From NCBI GenBank assembly GCA_033239005.1, contig BSQZ01000001.1, positions 33,319,688 to 33,383,687 of the forward strand: a stretch of DNA of 64,000 nt. The letters are read 5' to 3'. Shown piece after piece: positions 37,356 to 47,734 of this stretch. The translations under genes were made by a program, and so were the position numbers. The stretch is from Lamellibrachia satsuma (Eukaryota > Annelida > Polychaeta > Sabellida > Siboglinidae). Below the pieces are notes generated by a model. It ran no database searches and was not told the origin of the DNA. It saw only the letters and a list, made by a program, of their open reading frames with translations. Numbering within the stretch: the first letter of the stretch is position 1; each line of letters begins with the position of its first letter.

Positions 37356-37865
37356 TCACTCCATACATGAAGCGACAATTCTATTCGCATGCACCTATCA
37401 ACGCGGTACAATATCCTCGGACGTTAGCGTTATACCGTCCCCAACTTCGTGCGTCAACAATGCCTGCAGGTTTTGATACGGGTCAAATGTGACAGGGACA
37501 TTATTGCTCGTACCAGAGCAGGTCGAATACCCTAGATTCACAACCCCTGATCGCCACGGCGAAGTGAGTTCACCCTGCCGAATAGCTACTTCTTTGAAGG
37601 CAACTACAAATGTTAAGCCTTCCTTCATTTGGGCAAACATATCCCCTGATTTCCGAGAAAGATACCTCCAACCCTGACTACTATCACCTCTCACTCTGTT
37701 GAAGTATTTCGTATTTAGTCGCTCCCGGCACATCCACTGCGGCCTCTCGTCACGGTCGGCCGCACATTGCACTAAACGTGGTGCACTAGTATAAACTGAG
37801 ATCTTATTACATACTCCAAGTTGTTTAGAAATATCCCGGTGCTCTAAGCCTCCCAGCAGTAAAGA

Positions 37866-38316
37866 AAATTAAGAAGATGAAAGATAATAAATCACCTGGA
37901 GTTGATGGGATATCACCAAAACTGCTTAAGGAAATTGTAGAGCAAATTAGTACACCACTTGTCACTAGAAGAATAGTTCTTTCAGAATGGAAAGAAGCAA
38001 ACATTACGTCGCTATCTAAGAAGGGGTCGAGGAACAAGTCAGAAAATTACAGACCAGTGAGTGTAACATCAGTTGTATGCAAATTACTCGAAACATTAAA
38101 TAGATACCACAAGGTGGAATTCCTTGTAAAACCTAAATAAAAAATACATCTCAACATGAGTTCCTAAAAGCAAGGTCATGTCTAACCAATCTCTCGTTTT
38201 TTGAAGAAATTATAAAGTGGGTAGATGACGGGTCACCAGTGGATATTGTCTACATAGATTTTGAGAAAGCTTTCGCTAAAATGCCACATCAAATTTATTT
38301 ACTTAAACTTAAAGCG
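37866..38316 (+). mobile_element. CR1-like LINE reverse transcriptase fragment
   Basis: Broken frames give MKDNKSPGVDGISPKLLKEI, EWKEANITSLSKKGSRNKSE, NYRPVSVTSVVCKLLE, FLKARSCLTNLSFFEE and VDIVYIDFEKAFAKMPHQ. These are the conserved N-terminal reverse transcriptase motifs, including motif A (YIDFEKAF). Motifs B and C are missing because the copy stops at the foldback structure beginning at about 38323. It is a dead, internally deleted fragment. Confidence 0.85.
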
Positions 38317-38322
38317 GCGTCG

Positions 38323-38506
38323 GCGGCGCTGCTATTACAATTATGTATTTCTGTTTTAATTGTGCGTGCGTGCGTGCTTGCTTATGTGCGTGTGTGCGTG
38401 CGTGCGTGCCTCGTTGCGTGTAATTGTGTATATGCTTCAGTATTACTTGTACTTTTTGTGTGTGCTATATATGACGTGTCATATTCTTCGATAATTAGAT
38501 TTATTC

Positions 38507-38596
<90 letters not shown>

Positions 38597-38611
38597 GATA
38601 TATATAATTAG

Positions 38612-38698
<87 letters not shown>

Positions 38699-38970
38699 TA
38701 TTTAAAATGACAATTGGTATTAAAATAGCGCCGTAAATCTGGACAAAGTCCATTCAAAGATGCTTAAAATACATATATAACACAATCTGATGATAATACG
38801 AATAAAACTAATCATCTAAGAATATGACATGTCATATATAGCACACAGGAAAAAAACAAGTAATACTGAGACATATACATAATTACAAGCAATGAAGCAC
38901 GCACGAACAATTAATACACAGAAATACATATTTGTACGATGTTTGATTTCAATCATAGCAGCGCCGCCGC
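38323..38970. repeat. Foldback structure: inverted arms of about 190 bp around a (TA)n(CA)n loop
   Basis: The left arm (about 38323-38517) and the reverse complement of the right arm (about 38790-38970) share, in order, GCGGCGCTGCTAT, ATGTATTTCTGT, TTAATTGT, CGTGCGTGC, TGTAATT, TGTATATG, CAGTATTACTTGT, GTGTGCTATATATGAC and TGTCATATTCTT. The arms differ by indels in a GTGC microsatellite. The loop holds (TA)n (38511-38590) and (CA)n (38613-38694). It may be a foldback transposon or a local inverted duplication. Confidence 0.8.
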
Positions 38971-39704
38971 ACAGACTTCTGGTGAAACTGAACGACGCCT
39001 TGTCATATGCATCGCTTTTACGGTAGCCTTGACGCTACGCGTAGGCGCCGGAGGAGATGGCGATGTTTGGTTTAATTCTTTTGTAAATGTTGATCGTTTT
39101 GAGAAAGTAAATGTACTTTTTTGACCACGTGATATGTATATATTTATAGTAGATATAGGAGGAGAAGTGTGGGTGCTCTAGATGGTCGTTTTCATGGTTA
39201 GATCAGAAAGTAAAAGATCGCCAAAGGGTGTTTTCATTAATATGATGTGGAATTTGAACTCATCCGTTGACCTATTGCGTTGACCTCATGCGGTGACCTT
39301 ATGAGTTGACCCCATGCGTTGACCTCGTGTGTTGACCTCATACCACATTAGCATCAATGAGTGATCATTTGCATACTACCATTATTCAGAAATAATGTCC
39401 CCGCTTTTGATCTGCTCCCTGTAAACGACGACGCGCGATAATGTTGACGAAGCAAACTCGGCTTCGATAGGTGTAGGTTTACGCGTCGTCAGCGAATTGC
39501 AGCATTTGCGGAGTCTGCACTTCTGCGTGATTAACCGTCAAGCAAGCCTGCTTCGTGGCCAGTCTTTCGGACACAGGCGCGCTGACAAGTTGGAGCCAGT
39601 TTCTGTCAGCGTACCGTCGACACTGCAGTGTTAGTTATACTCACAAAGCAACCACAAGTGTTCGCAGACTCGACCCACTTTAGATACGGACAGCGGCTGC
39701 GGCC

Positions 39705-42700
39705 ATGGATACCGTACTGCTGATCATTTACGTGGCGGCGTTGCTGCTGGCGCTCGCTCTAGCCGGCGCCATGTACTCGGGGTTGTTTCACCGGGTTGAC
39801 GTCCAGGCGCGGGCCTACCCGCTACCCCGCCTCACCCTCGCCTACAAGTTCTGTCGCGGGCCATTCCACAACGTTGATCCCGTATTCGATGAACTCTCCC
39901 GTCTCGCCCCCGGGAAGAAGTGGATGGGACTGTACTACGACAACCCGTACCAGGTGGGAACACACGGGGTACACTAATAGTGATGACTGAGTGACTGATA
40001 TGTATTTAGTTGTATGAACACACGGTATACAGGGATGACTAAGTGACTGATATGTGTTTTGTTGTATGAACACACAGGATACAAGGATGACTGAGTGACT
40101 GATATGTATTTAGTTGTACGAACACACGGTATACAGGGCTGACTAAATGACTGATATGTATTTAGTTGTATGAACACACGGGATACAGGGATGATAAAAT
40201 GACTGATATGTATTTAGTTGTATGAACACACATGATACAGGAATGACTAAGTGACTGATATGTATTTAGTTGTACGAACGCAAGGGATACAGGGATGATA
40301 AAGTGACTGATATGTATTTAGTTGTACGAACGCAAGGGATACAGGGATGATAAAGTGACTGATATGTATTTAGTTGCATGAGTCGATCTGTATTGTTTTA
40401 AACTAATAAGTTTGGTTGCACAAATTGGGGCGAATTTGGCTTGTCCAGAATCCGGGCCCACCTTTTCCGAAGCTCGAATTCGCACATTTAACGTGGATTG
40501 TGTGCCATCTTGCCCCTTTTATTCGCAAGATGGCGACACTCAAAGCTAGTTAAATATGCGAATTCGAGCATCGAAAAAGGTGATTAAATGTGTTTTTACG
40601 CACACCTTGTTTAATTATTTACATGTTCCGTAGTTCAGTATACATTGTGTATGCATTGTGTATGGTTACTATACATATTGCATTGTTCTAACGGCGACAC
40701 TGAGGTGGGCCCAGATTCTAGACATGTGCCCGAATTAGCACACTTATTATATTCTCAGAGATGTTGCTTATATTTGGTTAGATTTTTTGGCGAGGGATGT
40801 AGGCTACATCACGTCAATTACTCATTTCATAGTGTTACGAATAACAGCCTGTTTATGGTATTGAATACAGTACACAGTGGCACCATTTAAAAATTAAAAA
40901 AAAATTAAAATACCTGAAATGGAAGTTGGGACGGGCAGTGATTACGTAGCATCCGCTGTCACGTGGTAGCAACGGCGCTTCAAACAACACGCCCGCGAAC
41001 GCGGACCTGAAGAACTTGCATGTTTATCACAGGCATTAGTGGCTGCATCCTGCATCGCAAAGCGGCATTTTTTATCCTCAATCCTCGCGTTAAACTGTGC
41101 ATAGTATTCGAATGTTTGTCAACAAGGTGGCGGTATCTCCTTGGCAACCGTACACCAGTGACGTCGCTCTGTCCGTCCAAATTCTCATTATTCCCTGTGG
41201 TACCGGTATTGTATTAGTGTATTATTTGATCGCCAGTGGGACCTACGTAGGACGACGAAAAAGACGATCATGTATAATGTCAACCCGTTTGTTGTGCCTT
41301 TTAACTACGGTATTCCGCTATGTGGCAATGCCTCTACCGTGAAAGAATTGGGTAGCGTGCAGCCATACAGTGTTCTTCGTGTCGTTTAACAATTTGGTAG
41401 TGACAATAGGTAACTGCTATACCCCAGAATGCCAAACCATTATTCCGAAGGTCACCTGGCTTATTTGCAGGTGAAACCGGAGGACCTACGTCGCGCGGTC
41501 GGCTGCATCGTGTCGGAGGGAGACGCCCCTCCCAACCCCAGTCTGACGAGACTGCTGGAAGCCGAGGGATATCGGGAGATACGCCTTCCAGCTGCCGATA
41601 AAGCCATCCAGACGACCTTTCCCTGGCGTAATCGTCTGTCCATCTACATCGCCATGAAGCGTGTCTGGGATGTGCTCATCGAGTACCAGATCGTAAGTGT
41701 TATACCTTACGAATATACTTGGAGAATGTATCATTTTCTCGGAAAGACACTGGATCCGTACAGTATCTTAGTAACTATTTCGTCGGGTTATAATCTGTAA
41801 GATGGCGCCACTGACGACAACATTCACAACAGTTGCTGTTCGACAATAATAATTATAATTTTATAATTAATTATTACTTTCAGTCTATACAATGATAAGG
41901 TTATTCAAATGTTACGTTTTGTATGCCTGATGTGAAACTGGTCAATCTGAAATCGTTCACAAAAATAGTCTACCGGTCCTTAGGTTTAAAACTTCTAATA
42001 TGTAACGCCTGGATCCACCGGGTAACTTACTAAGGTGTGGATAGCTTTATGTCATAATAAATTATAGTGTAAAGCCGGTCAAAAATAATTTTATATTTTA
42101 TCCGACGATTTGATAAAAACTGAGTAACATACGACATAACAAACGAGCTAGCATGTCGTACTGGATACTAGAGCTACCATGTCGTAGTGGATACTAGAGC
42201 TAGCATGTCGTAGTGGATACTAGAGCTAGCATGTCGTACTGGATACTAGAGCTAGCATGTCGTAGTGGATACTAGAGCTAGCATGTCGTACTGGATACTA
42301 GAGTTAGCATGTCGTACTGGATACTAAAGCCAGCATGTCGTAGTGGATACTAGAGCTAGCATGTCGTAGTGGATACTAGAGTTAGCATGTCGTAGTGGAT
42401 ACTAGAGCTAGCATGTCGTATTGGATACTAGAGTTAGCATGTCGTAGTGGATACTAGAGCTAGCATGTCGTACTGGATACTAGAGCTAGCATGTCGTACT
42501 GGATACTAGAGTTAGCATGTCGTAGTGGATACTAGAGCTAGCATGTCGTAGTGGATACTAGAGTTAGCATGTCGTAGTGGATACTAGAGCTAGCATGTCG
42601 TAGTGGATACTAGAGTTAGCATGTCGTAGAGGATACTAGAGCTAGCATGTCGTAGTGGATACTACAGTTAGCATGTCGTACTGGATACTAGAGCTAGCAT

Positions 42701-43375
42701 GTCCTAGTGGATACTAGAGATAGCATGTCGTAGTGGATACTAGAGTTAGCATGTCGTAGAGGATACTAGAGCTAGCATGTCGTACTGGATACTAGAGATA
42801 GCATGTCGTAGTGGATACTAGAGTTAGCATGTCGTAGAGAATACTAGAGCTAGCATGTCGTAGTGGATACTAGAGATAGCATGTCGTAGTGGATACTAGA
42901 GTTAGCATGTCGTAGTGGATACTAGAGATAGCATGTCGTAGTGGATACTAGAGTTAGCTTGTCGTAGTGGATACTAGAGATAGCATGTCGTAGTGGATAC
43001 TAGAGATAGCATGTCGTAGTGGATACTAGAGTTAGCTTGTCGTAGTGGATACTAGAGATAGCATGTCGTAGTGGATACTAGAGATAGCATGTCGTAGTGG
43101 ATACTAGAGCTAGCATGTCGTAGTGGATACTATATCAGTTTAATTATTCGCTAAACGATTCTAAAAAAGACGAGCAAAAAATGGAACTGAGGAAGGAGAT
43201 TTAATGTCTGGTGGGACGTACAATTTAAGACGTGTTGTAGACCAACCGGCTGGCGGCGCACCCCTGGATGGAGGTGTATGGGGACGGCGTCATCCGCTTC
43301 GTCGGCGTCCTCGACCACCACACCAGCTTCTACGTGCCAGAGACCGGCGGCGCTGTCACCAGGCGGCAGGACTGA
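39705..43375 (+). CDS. TEX264: TEX264 homologue, three exons, short C terminus
   Basis: Coding exons are 39705-39953, 41471-41692 and 43241-43375, all introns phase 0, giving 201 residues. The N terminus has one hydrophobic segment (about residues 4-24), as in TEX264, a single-pass ER membrane protein that acts as an ER-phagy receptor in vertebrates. Then comes the GyrI-like domain: LPRLTLAYKFCRGPF, KKWMGLYYDNPYQ, LRRAVGCIVSEGDAPPNPSL, EIRLPAADKAIQTTFPWRN, then in exon 3 HPWMEVYGDGVIRFVGVL and SFYVPETGG. The order and spacing match TEX264. The protein stops soon after this domain (VTRRQD), without the disordered tail that carries the LC3-interacting motif in the human protein. The stop lies at the first unit of a minisatellite. 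Further 3' exons cannot be excluded. Exons 1-3 have high GC unlike their introns. Confidence 0.85.
39986..40378. repeat. 52-bp tandem repeat in TEX264 intron 1, about 7.5 copies
   Basis: Units containing GACTGATATGTATTTAGTTG and GAACACACGGTATACAGGG repeat head to tail, starting 33 bases after the exon 1 donor site. Confidence 0.93.
40495..40735 (+). repeat. Second copy of the dispersed repeat split by the gypsy element
   Basis: It matches 23990-24160 and continues without interruption into sequence matching 27691-27745. It represents the empty site of the gypsy insertion. The 2A-like reading CSNGDTEVGPDS occurs here. Confidence 0.75.
40740..41465. other. Remainder of TEX264 intron 1, no gene seen
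   Basis: No supported coding or RNA feature. A CpG-containing stretch at 40970-41110 has no recognised content. Confidence 0.45.
42145..43131. repeat. 26-bp minisatellite in TEX264 intron 2, about 38 copies
   Basis: Head-to-tail units of CTAGCATGTCGTAGTGGATA plus CTAGAG, with common C/G, T/A and G/A variants. The sequence just before the array (GATAAAAACTGAG...AACGAGCTAGCATG) resembles 49895-49960, which has one unit-like copy (CGAGCTAGCATGTAGCAGTC), so the array probably grew from such a seed. Confidence 0.96.
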
Positions 43376-43590
43376 TGTCACCGGGCGACAGGACCTGACG
43401 TCACGTAGCGGCATGACTGATGTCACCAGGCGGCAGGACTGTCACCGGGCGACAGGACCGATGTCACCAGATGGCAGAACTGACGTCACCAGGCGACAGG
43501 ACTGACGTCACCGGGCAACATGACTTACGTTACCTAGCGGCAATGTTGATGTCAGCAGGCGACGGGACTGATGTCATCGGACAGCAGAAT
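43365..43590. repeat. Minisatellite of CGGCAGGACTGATGTCAC units at the TEX264 stop codon
   Basis: About nine diverged units of 22-26 bases alternate between GGCAGGACTGATGTCACC and GGGCGACAGGACTGACGTCA. The first unit contains the TEX264 stop codon (43373-43375), so the last coding codons are part of the array. Confidence 0.85.
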
Positions 43591-43839
43591 TGATAATTAA
43601 CGCCGAAGAGGCAGGGACACATTGCTGACGTGAAGAAACGTACGGACTAGTCGTGAACTGTTGAAACCTCCTCCCTTCGTAGCTTTCTGATTTAACGTGT
43701 TAGTTCGTTTGAGTAAATACGCCAATTTAATGTCATAAGAATCAACATTGTATTAAGATTACTGCTGTTTAACGAATTGTCTAAGGTGGAGTAGCCGCTT
43801 CTGACGTCTAGAGATAGGTCATTATGTTCATACTGTTCG

Positions 43840-44021
43840 CAGCCCCAGACAGTTTGGGTGTATGTAGTGTTTGTAAGAAGTTATTTTATCAGGCTTGTCC
43901 TGGTAATTAAGACGTTATTTGCATGTGGGCAGCCCCAGACAGTTTGTGTGTACGTAGTGTTTGTAAGAAGTTATTTTCTCAGGCTTGTCCTGGTAATTAA
44001 GACGTTATTTGCATGTTGGCA
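43840..44021. repeat. 90-bp direct tandem duplication
   Basis: CAGCCCCAGACAGTTTG begins at 43840 and 43930. The two 90-base copies differ at about six positions. Confidence 0.93.
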
Positions 44022-44349
44022 GTTGCGCATATCACAGCATTTTTACATGTAGATAGATATATTTTGACCCAAAAATCGCAACAGAAGTGTGTATGCATAA
44101 TTTGTGTGAATAGTTTACCGTAATTAGTTGTAGAATGTGCAGAGTTTGTTCGGACTAATTAGTATTGAACAGTTCGAAACTAACAGTCGTCTGATTATCG
44201 AGTATATCTTGATATAACCCTAAAAAGGTAGCTAGTCCGGGAGGACATTATTTTATATATTTAGTTCGTTCATGAACCAATTCATCTTGTGTTATTGATT
44301 AAACTATTTGCATATACAACTAATGAATTATTATATGTCTAAGCATGAA

Positions 44350-44510
44350 GAGAACGGGAACGCACGCACGCACGCACGCACGCATGCACGCACGCACGCA
44401 CCCATGTTTATGTACACCACATACACACATATCAACGCACACATGAACGCACGCTGACACACTCGATAAAAAAACCGGGAATCGGAATAACCAGATTTAG
44501 CGTCCGGACT
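44350..44510. repeat. (ACGC)n tract and inverted-repeat arm (left)
   Basis: After an (ACGC)n tract (44360-44400), the segment around 44440-44505 (ACACACTCGATAAAAAAACC, GGGAATCGGAATAACCAGAT) is the reverse complement of 46515-46580. It forms the outer part of the inverted duplication that includes the TEX264 last exon. Confidence 0.75.
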
Positions 44511-44724
44511 ATTTGTGTCACATGGGCACAAAGGGGCACAAAGGGGCACAAAGGGGCTCAATGGGAGACCGGGGATAGTTGTTGCAAATTTCAGGTAGTC
44601 ACTTTTTGTGAAAAGTATATTACATGCATTATTTCTGTCAACGCACACATTAAATTGATTATTCGTATTAATCAAATGTACCATACCAGTGATATGCCAT
44701 ATTATTGATAGGTAGATATTTTAT

Positions 44725-46105
44725 GAAGTTTCACAGGCGCAGTCGACTGAAACAACTAGCCCCGTAAGCTGGACAAGTTGTTACATCGAGGCACGTTGTT
44801 ACAGCAAAGAACACGTGGATCGCAAAGCAAGTGTCACTCGTACATGTTTTGACATCAGTTGGTTAATGCTCACTTACACGTCTTATACACAGTGTTCGTA
44901 ACAATGTAGGTGTTCACAGCTTCATTAAGCTTTTAATTTTTATTAACTAAAGGGGACACATTCCCCGGATTCTTACTCAACAAACAATTATGAATGGAAT
45001 ATAAATGATTGCATAGAGGATGAAATAGTGAGTGGCAATATGTATTTAATTATTTAATTAACAACTGAACAAGATTGTCATTCAATGCAAGTGAAAGAAG
45101 AAGGAAGCCATTGGAGTATCGAAAGTCCAACATGTGTAACCCGCCCATCTGAGATATTTGTCAATTTTGATTTTAATCTCAATCGCGAACCTAAACGTGT
45201 TAAAATGGAACTCGTATTTTTCTGAAAATGTTCAATATATTATATTCAACATTTTCAAAACCGGCAGACGTTTGTCGAATTGGAAACATGTGACTGTCAT
45301 TGGTAGAAACTCCATCCTCAACTGATTTAACCCATCGCAAATCCGATTCGGTGGTGTCCAAATATATATTGTGTGAATAGTTTATATAACATCCGCAGTC
45401 GATATAATTAAGAAGCCTATTTTTGTTCAAATCATCGAAAGAATTGACTTGTCGAAATTTCACGAAGAGTGAAATTCGTGAGTTTTCAGCTTTTCAATTT
45501 TCACTTCACTTAATATTTGACCAAACTTCACACACAAAAATTACATACAAAACGTGTACAAATGACCTAGCATGTTGCAGTGAATATTAGGTAGGTTTGA
45601 TTGTTCACAAAATGAATTTGACATGACAATAACATCGAATTGAGTGGGTATTTTTAACCCAGGAATGAGGCACTCGGTCGTACAGGCCACGCTCCCCACG
45701 TGGCCATAGAGTGGAACAAAGCATTGCTTAGACAACCTTTGTCACACCTTGTAGTCGATCACCCGCTCACGAGTACCAGCTGAATGGGACAGACAGTCAA
45801 TCTCATGTTGCTTGGACTATGTCACACTTCGTGGCATTGAACTGCCCTGATGACTTGGTGTTGTCACCAGAGTAACTCCGTACGCGTGGCACCGGGCTGA
45901 CAGTACCGTGAACACTCATTGGAGAGCGGCGCTATAAAGCCCTGCTGGTCGCACAGACCGTCATTCAACGAGCGTTCATTATAAGGACCCGTCAAATTGT
46001 ATTGGAGAATCCGTGGTTTTAAATATTACGAGATACTGCTATAACGAAGGTTTCACTTTTGACACAGGTGAACAGTTTCAAGATGGATGTTCCCAGCATC
46101 GAGGG
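44725..46105 (+). repeat. Segmental duplication, copy A (carries promoter and 5' end of the 119-aa gene)
   Basis: The sequence from GAAGTTTCACAGGCGCAGTC to the start codon of the gene at 46083 is collinear with 47608-50490. Shared landmarks are TAGCCCCGTAAGC, AAAGGGGACACATTCCCCGG, GGCAGACGTTTGTCGAATTG, ATCACCCGCTCA and GGTGAACAGTTTCAAGATGG. In this copy the 38-base unit is present only about once (about 44865-44910). Confidence 0.85.
45933..45938 (+). promoter_or_regulatory. TATA box of the 119-aa gene
   Basis: TATAAA within GCGCTATAAAGCCC, 150 bases before the ATG. In duplicate copy B the same place reads CATTATAATG, so the box is altered there. Confidence 0.6.
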
Positions 46106-46442
46106 GATGATCGCAGACATCCGTACTTTGGACCACAAGTTCAGCCGTTCTTGCGACCAGATCATGCTCCTGAATAACAGAATCGATGACATGCAGTCAC
46201 GCTTCGACTGCGCCTTAGCCGACAGCCAACGAACATTCCGCTACAGCATTCGATTGCGTCTGGCAACACTAGATGGCGTGCGCAACATGTTTCTTGAATA
46301 CGCCACGAGGGTGGCAGACCAGTTGGAGAGTCTACAGCAGCTGCTGGTGGAAGCCGGACAGATCGAACCCGACTTGGACGACGTCGTCTACGGGACGGAC
46401 GAACAAACTGAAGACGAGGGCAGCGGAAGTGACGACGCGTGA
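46083..46442 (+). CDS. Uncharacterised 119-aa protein with acidic C terminus, single exon
   Basis: The frame starts MDVPSIEGMIADIRTLDHKF and ends in an acidic tail (DEQTEDEGSGSDDA). The body is predicted to be helical, with heptad-like leucine and isoleucine spacing (IMLLNNRIDDMQ, VADQLESLQQLL). There is no signal peptide or membrane segment, so it is probably intracellular. A TATA box precedes it. TTTTGACACAG directly before GTGAAC could be a splice acceptor, so a 5' non-coding exon is possible. No AATAAA is near. The promoter and first codons are duplicated at 50470, where the frame stops after nine residues. It lies between two arms of an inverted duplication. I recognise no family. The codon usage and GC-rich body look coding. 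Confidence 0.6.
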   Translation: MDVPSIEGMIADIRTLDHKFSRSCDQIMLLNNRIDDMQSRFDCALADSQRTFRYSIRLRLATLDGVRNMFLEYATRVADQLESLQQLLVEAGQIEPDLDDVVYGTDEQTEDEGSGSDDA

Positions 46443-46504
46443 TATGTGTGTCGGATAGTAAAAAAACAAACGGTTCTTCTCAGAGCCAACCTAATCGTCA
46501 CAAA

Positions 46505-46600
46505 AGAGTTGCTAAATCTGGTTATTCCGATTCCCGGTTTTGTTATCGAGTGTGTAAGCGTGCGTTCATGGGCGCGTTGAAATGTGTGTGGGAGTGCGTG
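46505..46600. repeat. Inverted-repeat arm (right), outer segment
   Basis: CTAAATCTGGTTATTCCGAT, TCCCGGTTTTGTTATCGAGT and GTGCGTTCATG are the reverse complement of 44440-44505, with a few changes. Confidence 0.75.
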
Positions 46601-46607
46601 CGTACGT

Positions 46608-46836
46608 GTGGTGACATCAGTCGTGCCGTCTGGTGACACCAGTCCTGCCGCTTTGTGACATCAGTTCTGTCGCCTCGTGACACCGGTCCTACCGCCTGAT
46701 GATATAAATCCTGTCGACTGGTGACGTCAGTCCTGTCGCCTGGTGACATCCATCCTGCCGTCTACTGACGTCAGTCCTTCCACCCATTGACACCAGTCCA
46801 GTCGCCTGGTGACGTCAATCCTGCCGCCTGTTGACG
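46608..46836. repeat. Inverted copy of the TEX264-end minisatellite
   Basis: Units such as TGGTGACATCAGTCCTGCCG are the reverse complement of the units at 43365-43590, in the position expected for an inverted duplicate of the TEX264 3' end. Confidence 0.85.
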
Positions 46837-46970
46837 TTAGTCCTGCTGCCTGGTGACAGCGCCGCCGGTCTCTGGCACGTAGAAGCTGTTGTGGTGATCG
46901 AGGAGGCCGACGAAGCGGATGACGCCGTGCCTGTCCACCTCCGTCCAGTAGTGCGTCCCAAGCGGTTCGT
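46837..46970 (-). pseudogene. Inverted, frameshifted copy of TEX264 exon 3
   Basis: Read on the minus strand from 46970, after an acceptor-like GTTGTAG, the sequence aligns with 43241-43375 throughout, but is 134 instead of 135 bases long. A single-base loss in the first 20 bases shifts the frame. Past the loss the homologous frame gives RHGVIRFVGLLDHHNSFYVP and then ETGGAVTRQQD with a stop at the same place. Intron sequence upstream of the acceptor is also shared (to about 47040). With the same splice site the product would be out of frame, so this is a broken duplicate exon. Confidence 0.8.
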
Positions 46971-47049
46971 CTACAACACGTTTTCAATTCTACCTCCTAC
47001 CAAAATATTAAATATCGTTTCTCAGTTCCATAAGCCAGGTGACCCTGCG

Positions 47050-47605
47050 TACATTGGTCGGCCTATTAGCATAGTGTATGAATGTTCAATATGTTTTGAC
47101 ACTGGAACGTGTTTGTAAACTACCTACACAAACCTACTTTTTGTTTAAATAGCATTAAATGTATACTTGGATAGTTTCACTAGTGTTAATAGTTCGCTGC
47201 GATTTTGTCATTTTCCGCAAAAGCGTAAAAAAATGTCGTTAGTCGCAAAACAACCTGTCCTTTGAAATCACTTACGGACATACAAATCCGCGAAATTTCC
47301 GAAAAAATGTAGCCTCCAAAACCGCGAACGTTTCTAGGTGTACAATGCTCTGGTCGGAGGTGTGCACTAAACTGAAATTGAAAAATTAGTGTTGAATGTC
47401 TGCGATATGGTAGATACGTGAACTTATTTATGATTTAACGTTTGTGTCGAAACTTTCTTCTTCTTCTTTAACATTCCAGCTAATTTATTGCGCGCAGAAA
47501 TTATGCAGAGATTGCGCCTGACCGGACGACATAGCGTGGGCTACGGTGGGACTGATTGCAACATTAACATATGTCAAGTCTATTTATGTCACAGGGACAC
47601 TAAGG
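47050..47605. other. Intergenic region, no gene seen
   Basis: AT-rich sequence with no supported ORF or repeat between the inverted exon copy and duplicate block B. Confidence 0.45.
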
Positions 47606-47632
47606 AGAGAAGTTTCACAGACGCGGTCGACG

Positions 47633-47668
47633 GTAACAACTAGCCCCGCTAACGGGGCTAGTTGTTAC
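47633..47668. repeat. Perfect palindrome with 16-bp arms
   Basis: GTAACAACTAGCCCCG, loop CTAA, then CGGGGCTAGTTGTTAC. In copy A (44750-44785) the corresponding segment keeps only part of the symmetry. Confidence 0.9.
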
Positions 47669-47734
47669 AGCAAAGAACGCGTGGATCGCAAAGCAAGTGT
47701 CATTCGTGCATGTCACTGTTCTTACATCAATTGG

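Noticed and set aside
37398..37772. Minus-strand frame of 124 codons
   Set aside because: It has protein-like composition (Met, Trp and Cys spread evenly) and may be an old transposon or gene remnant, but I recognise no domain and see no splice partners or promoter.
46727..46987. Minus-strand 86-codon frame over the inverted TEX264 exon
   Set aside because: The frame that is open is not the TEX264 frame. The homologous frame is shifted by a one-base deletion, so it is treated as a pseudo-exon.
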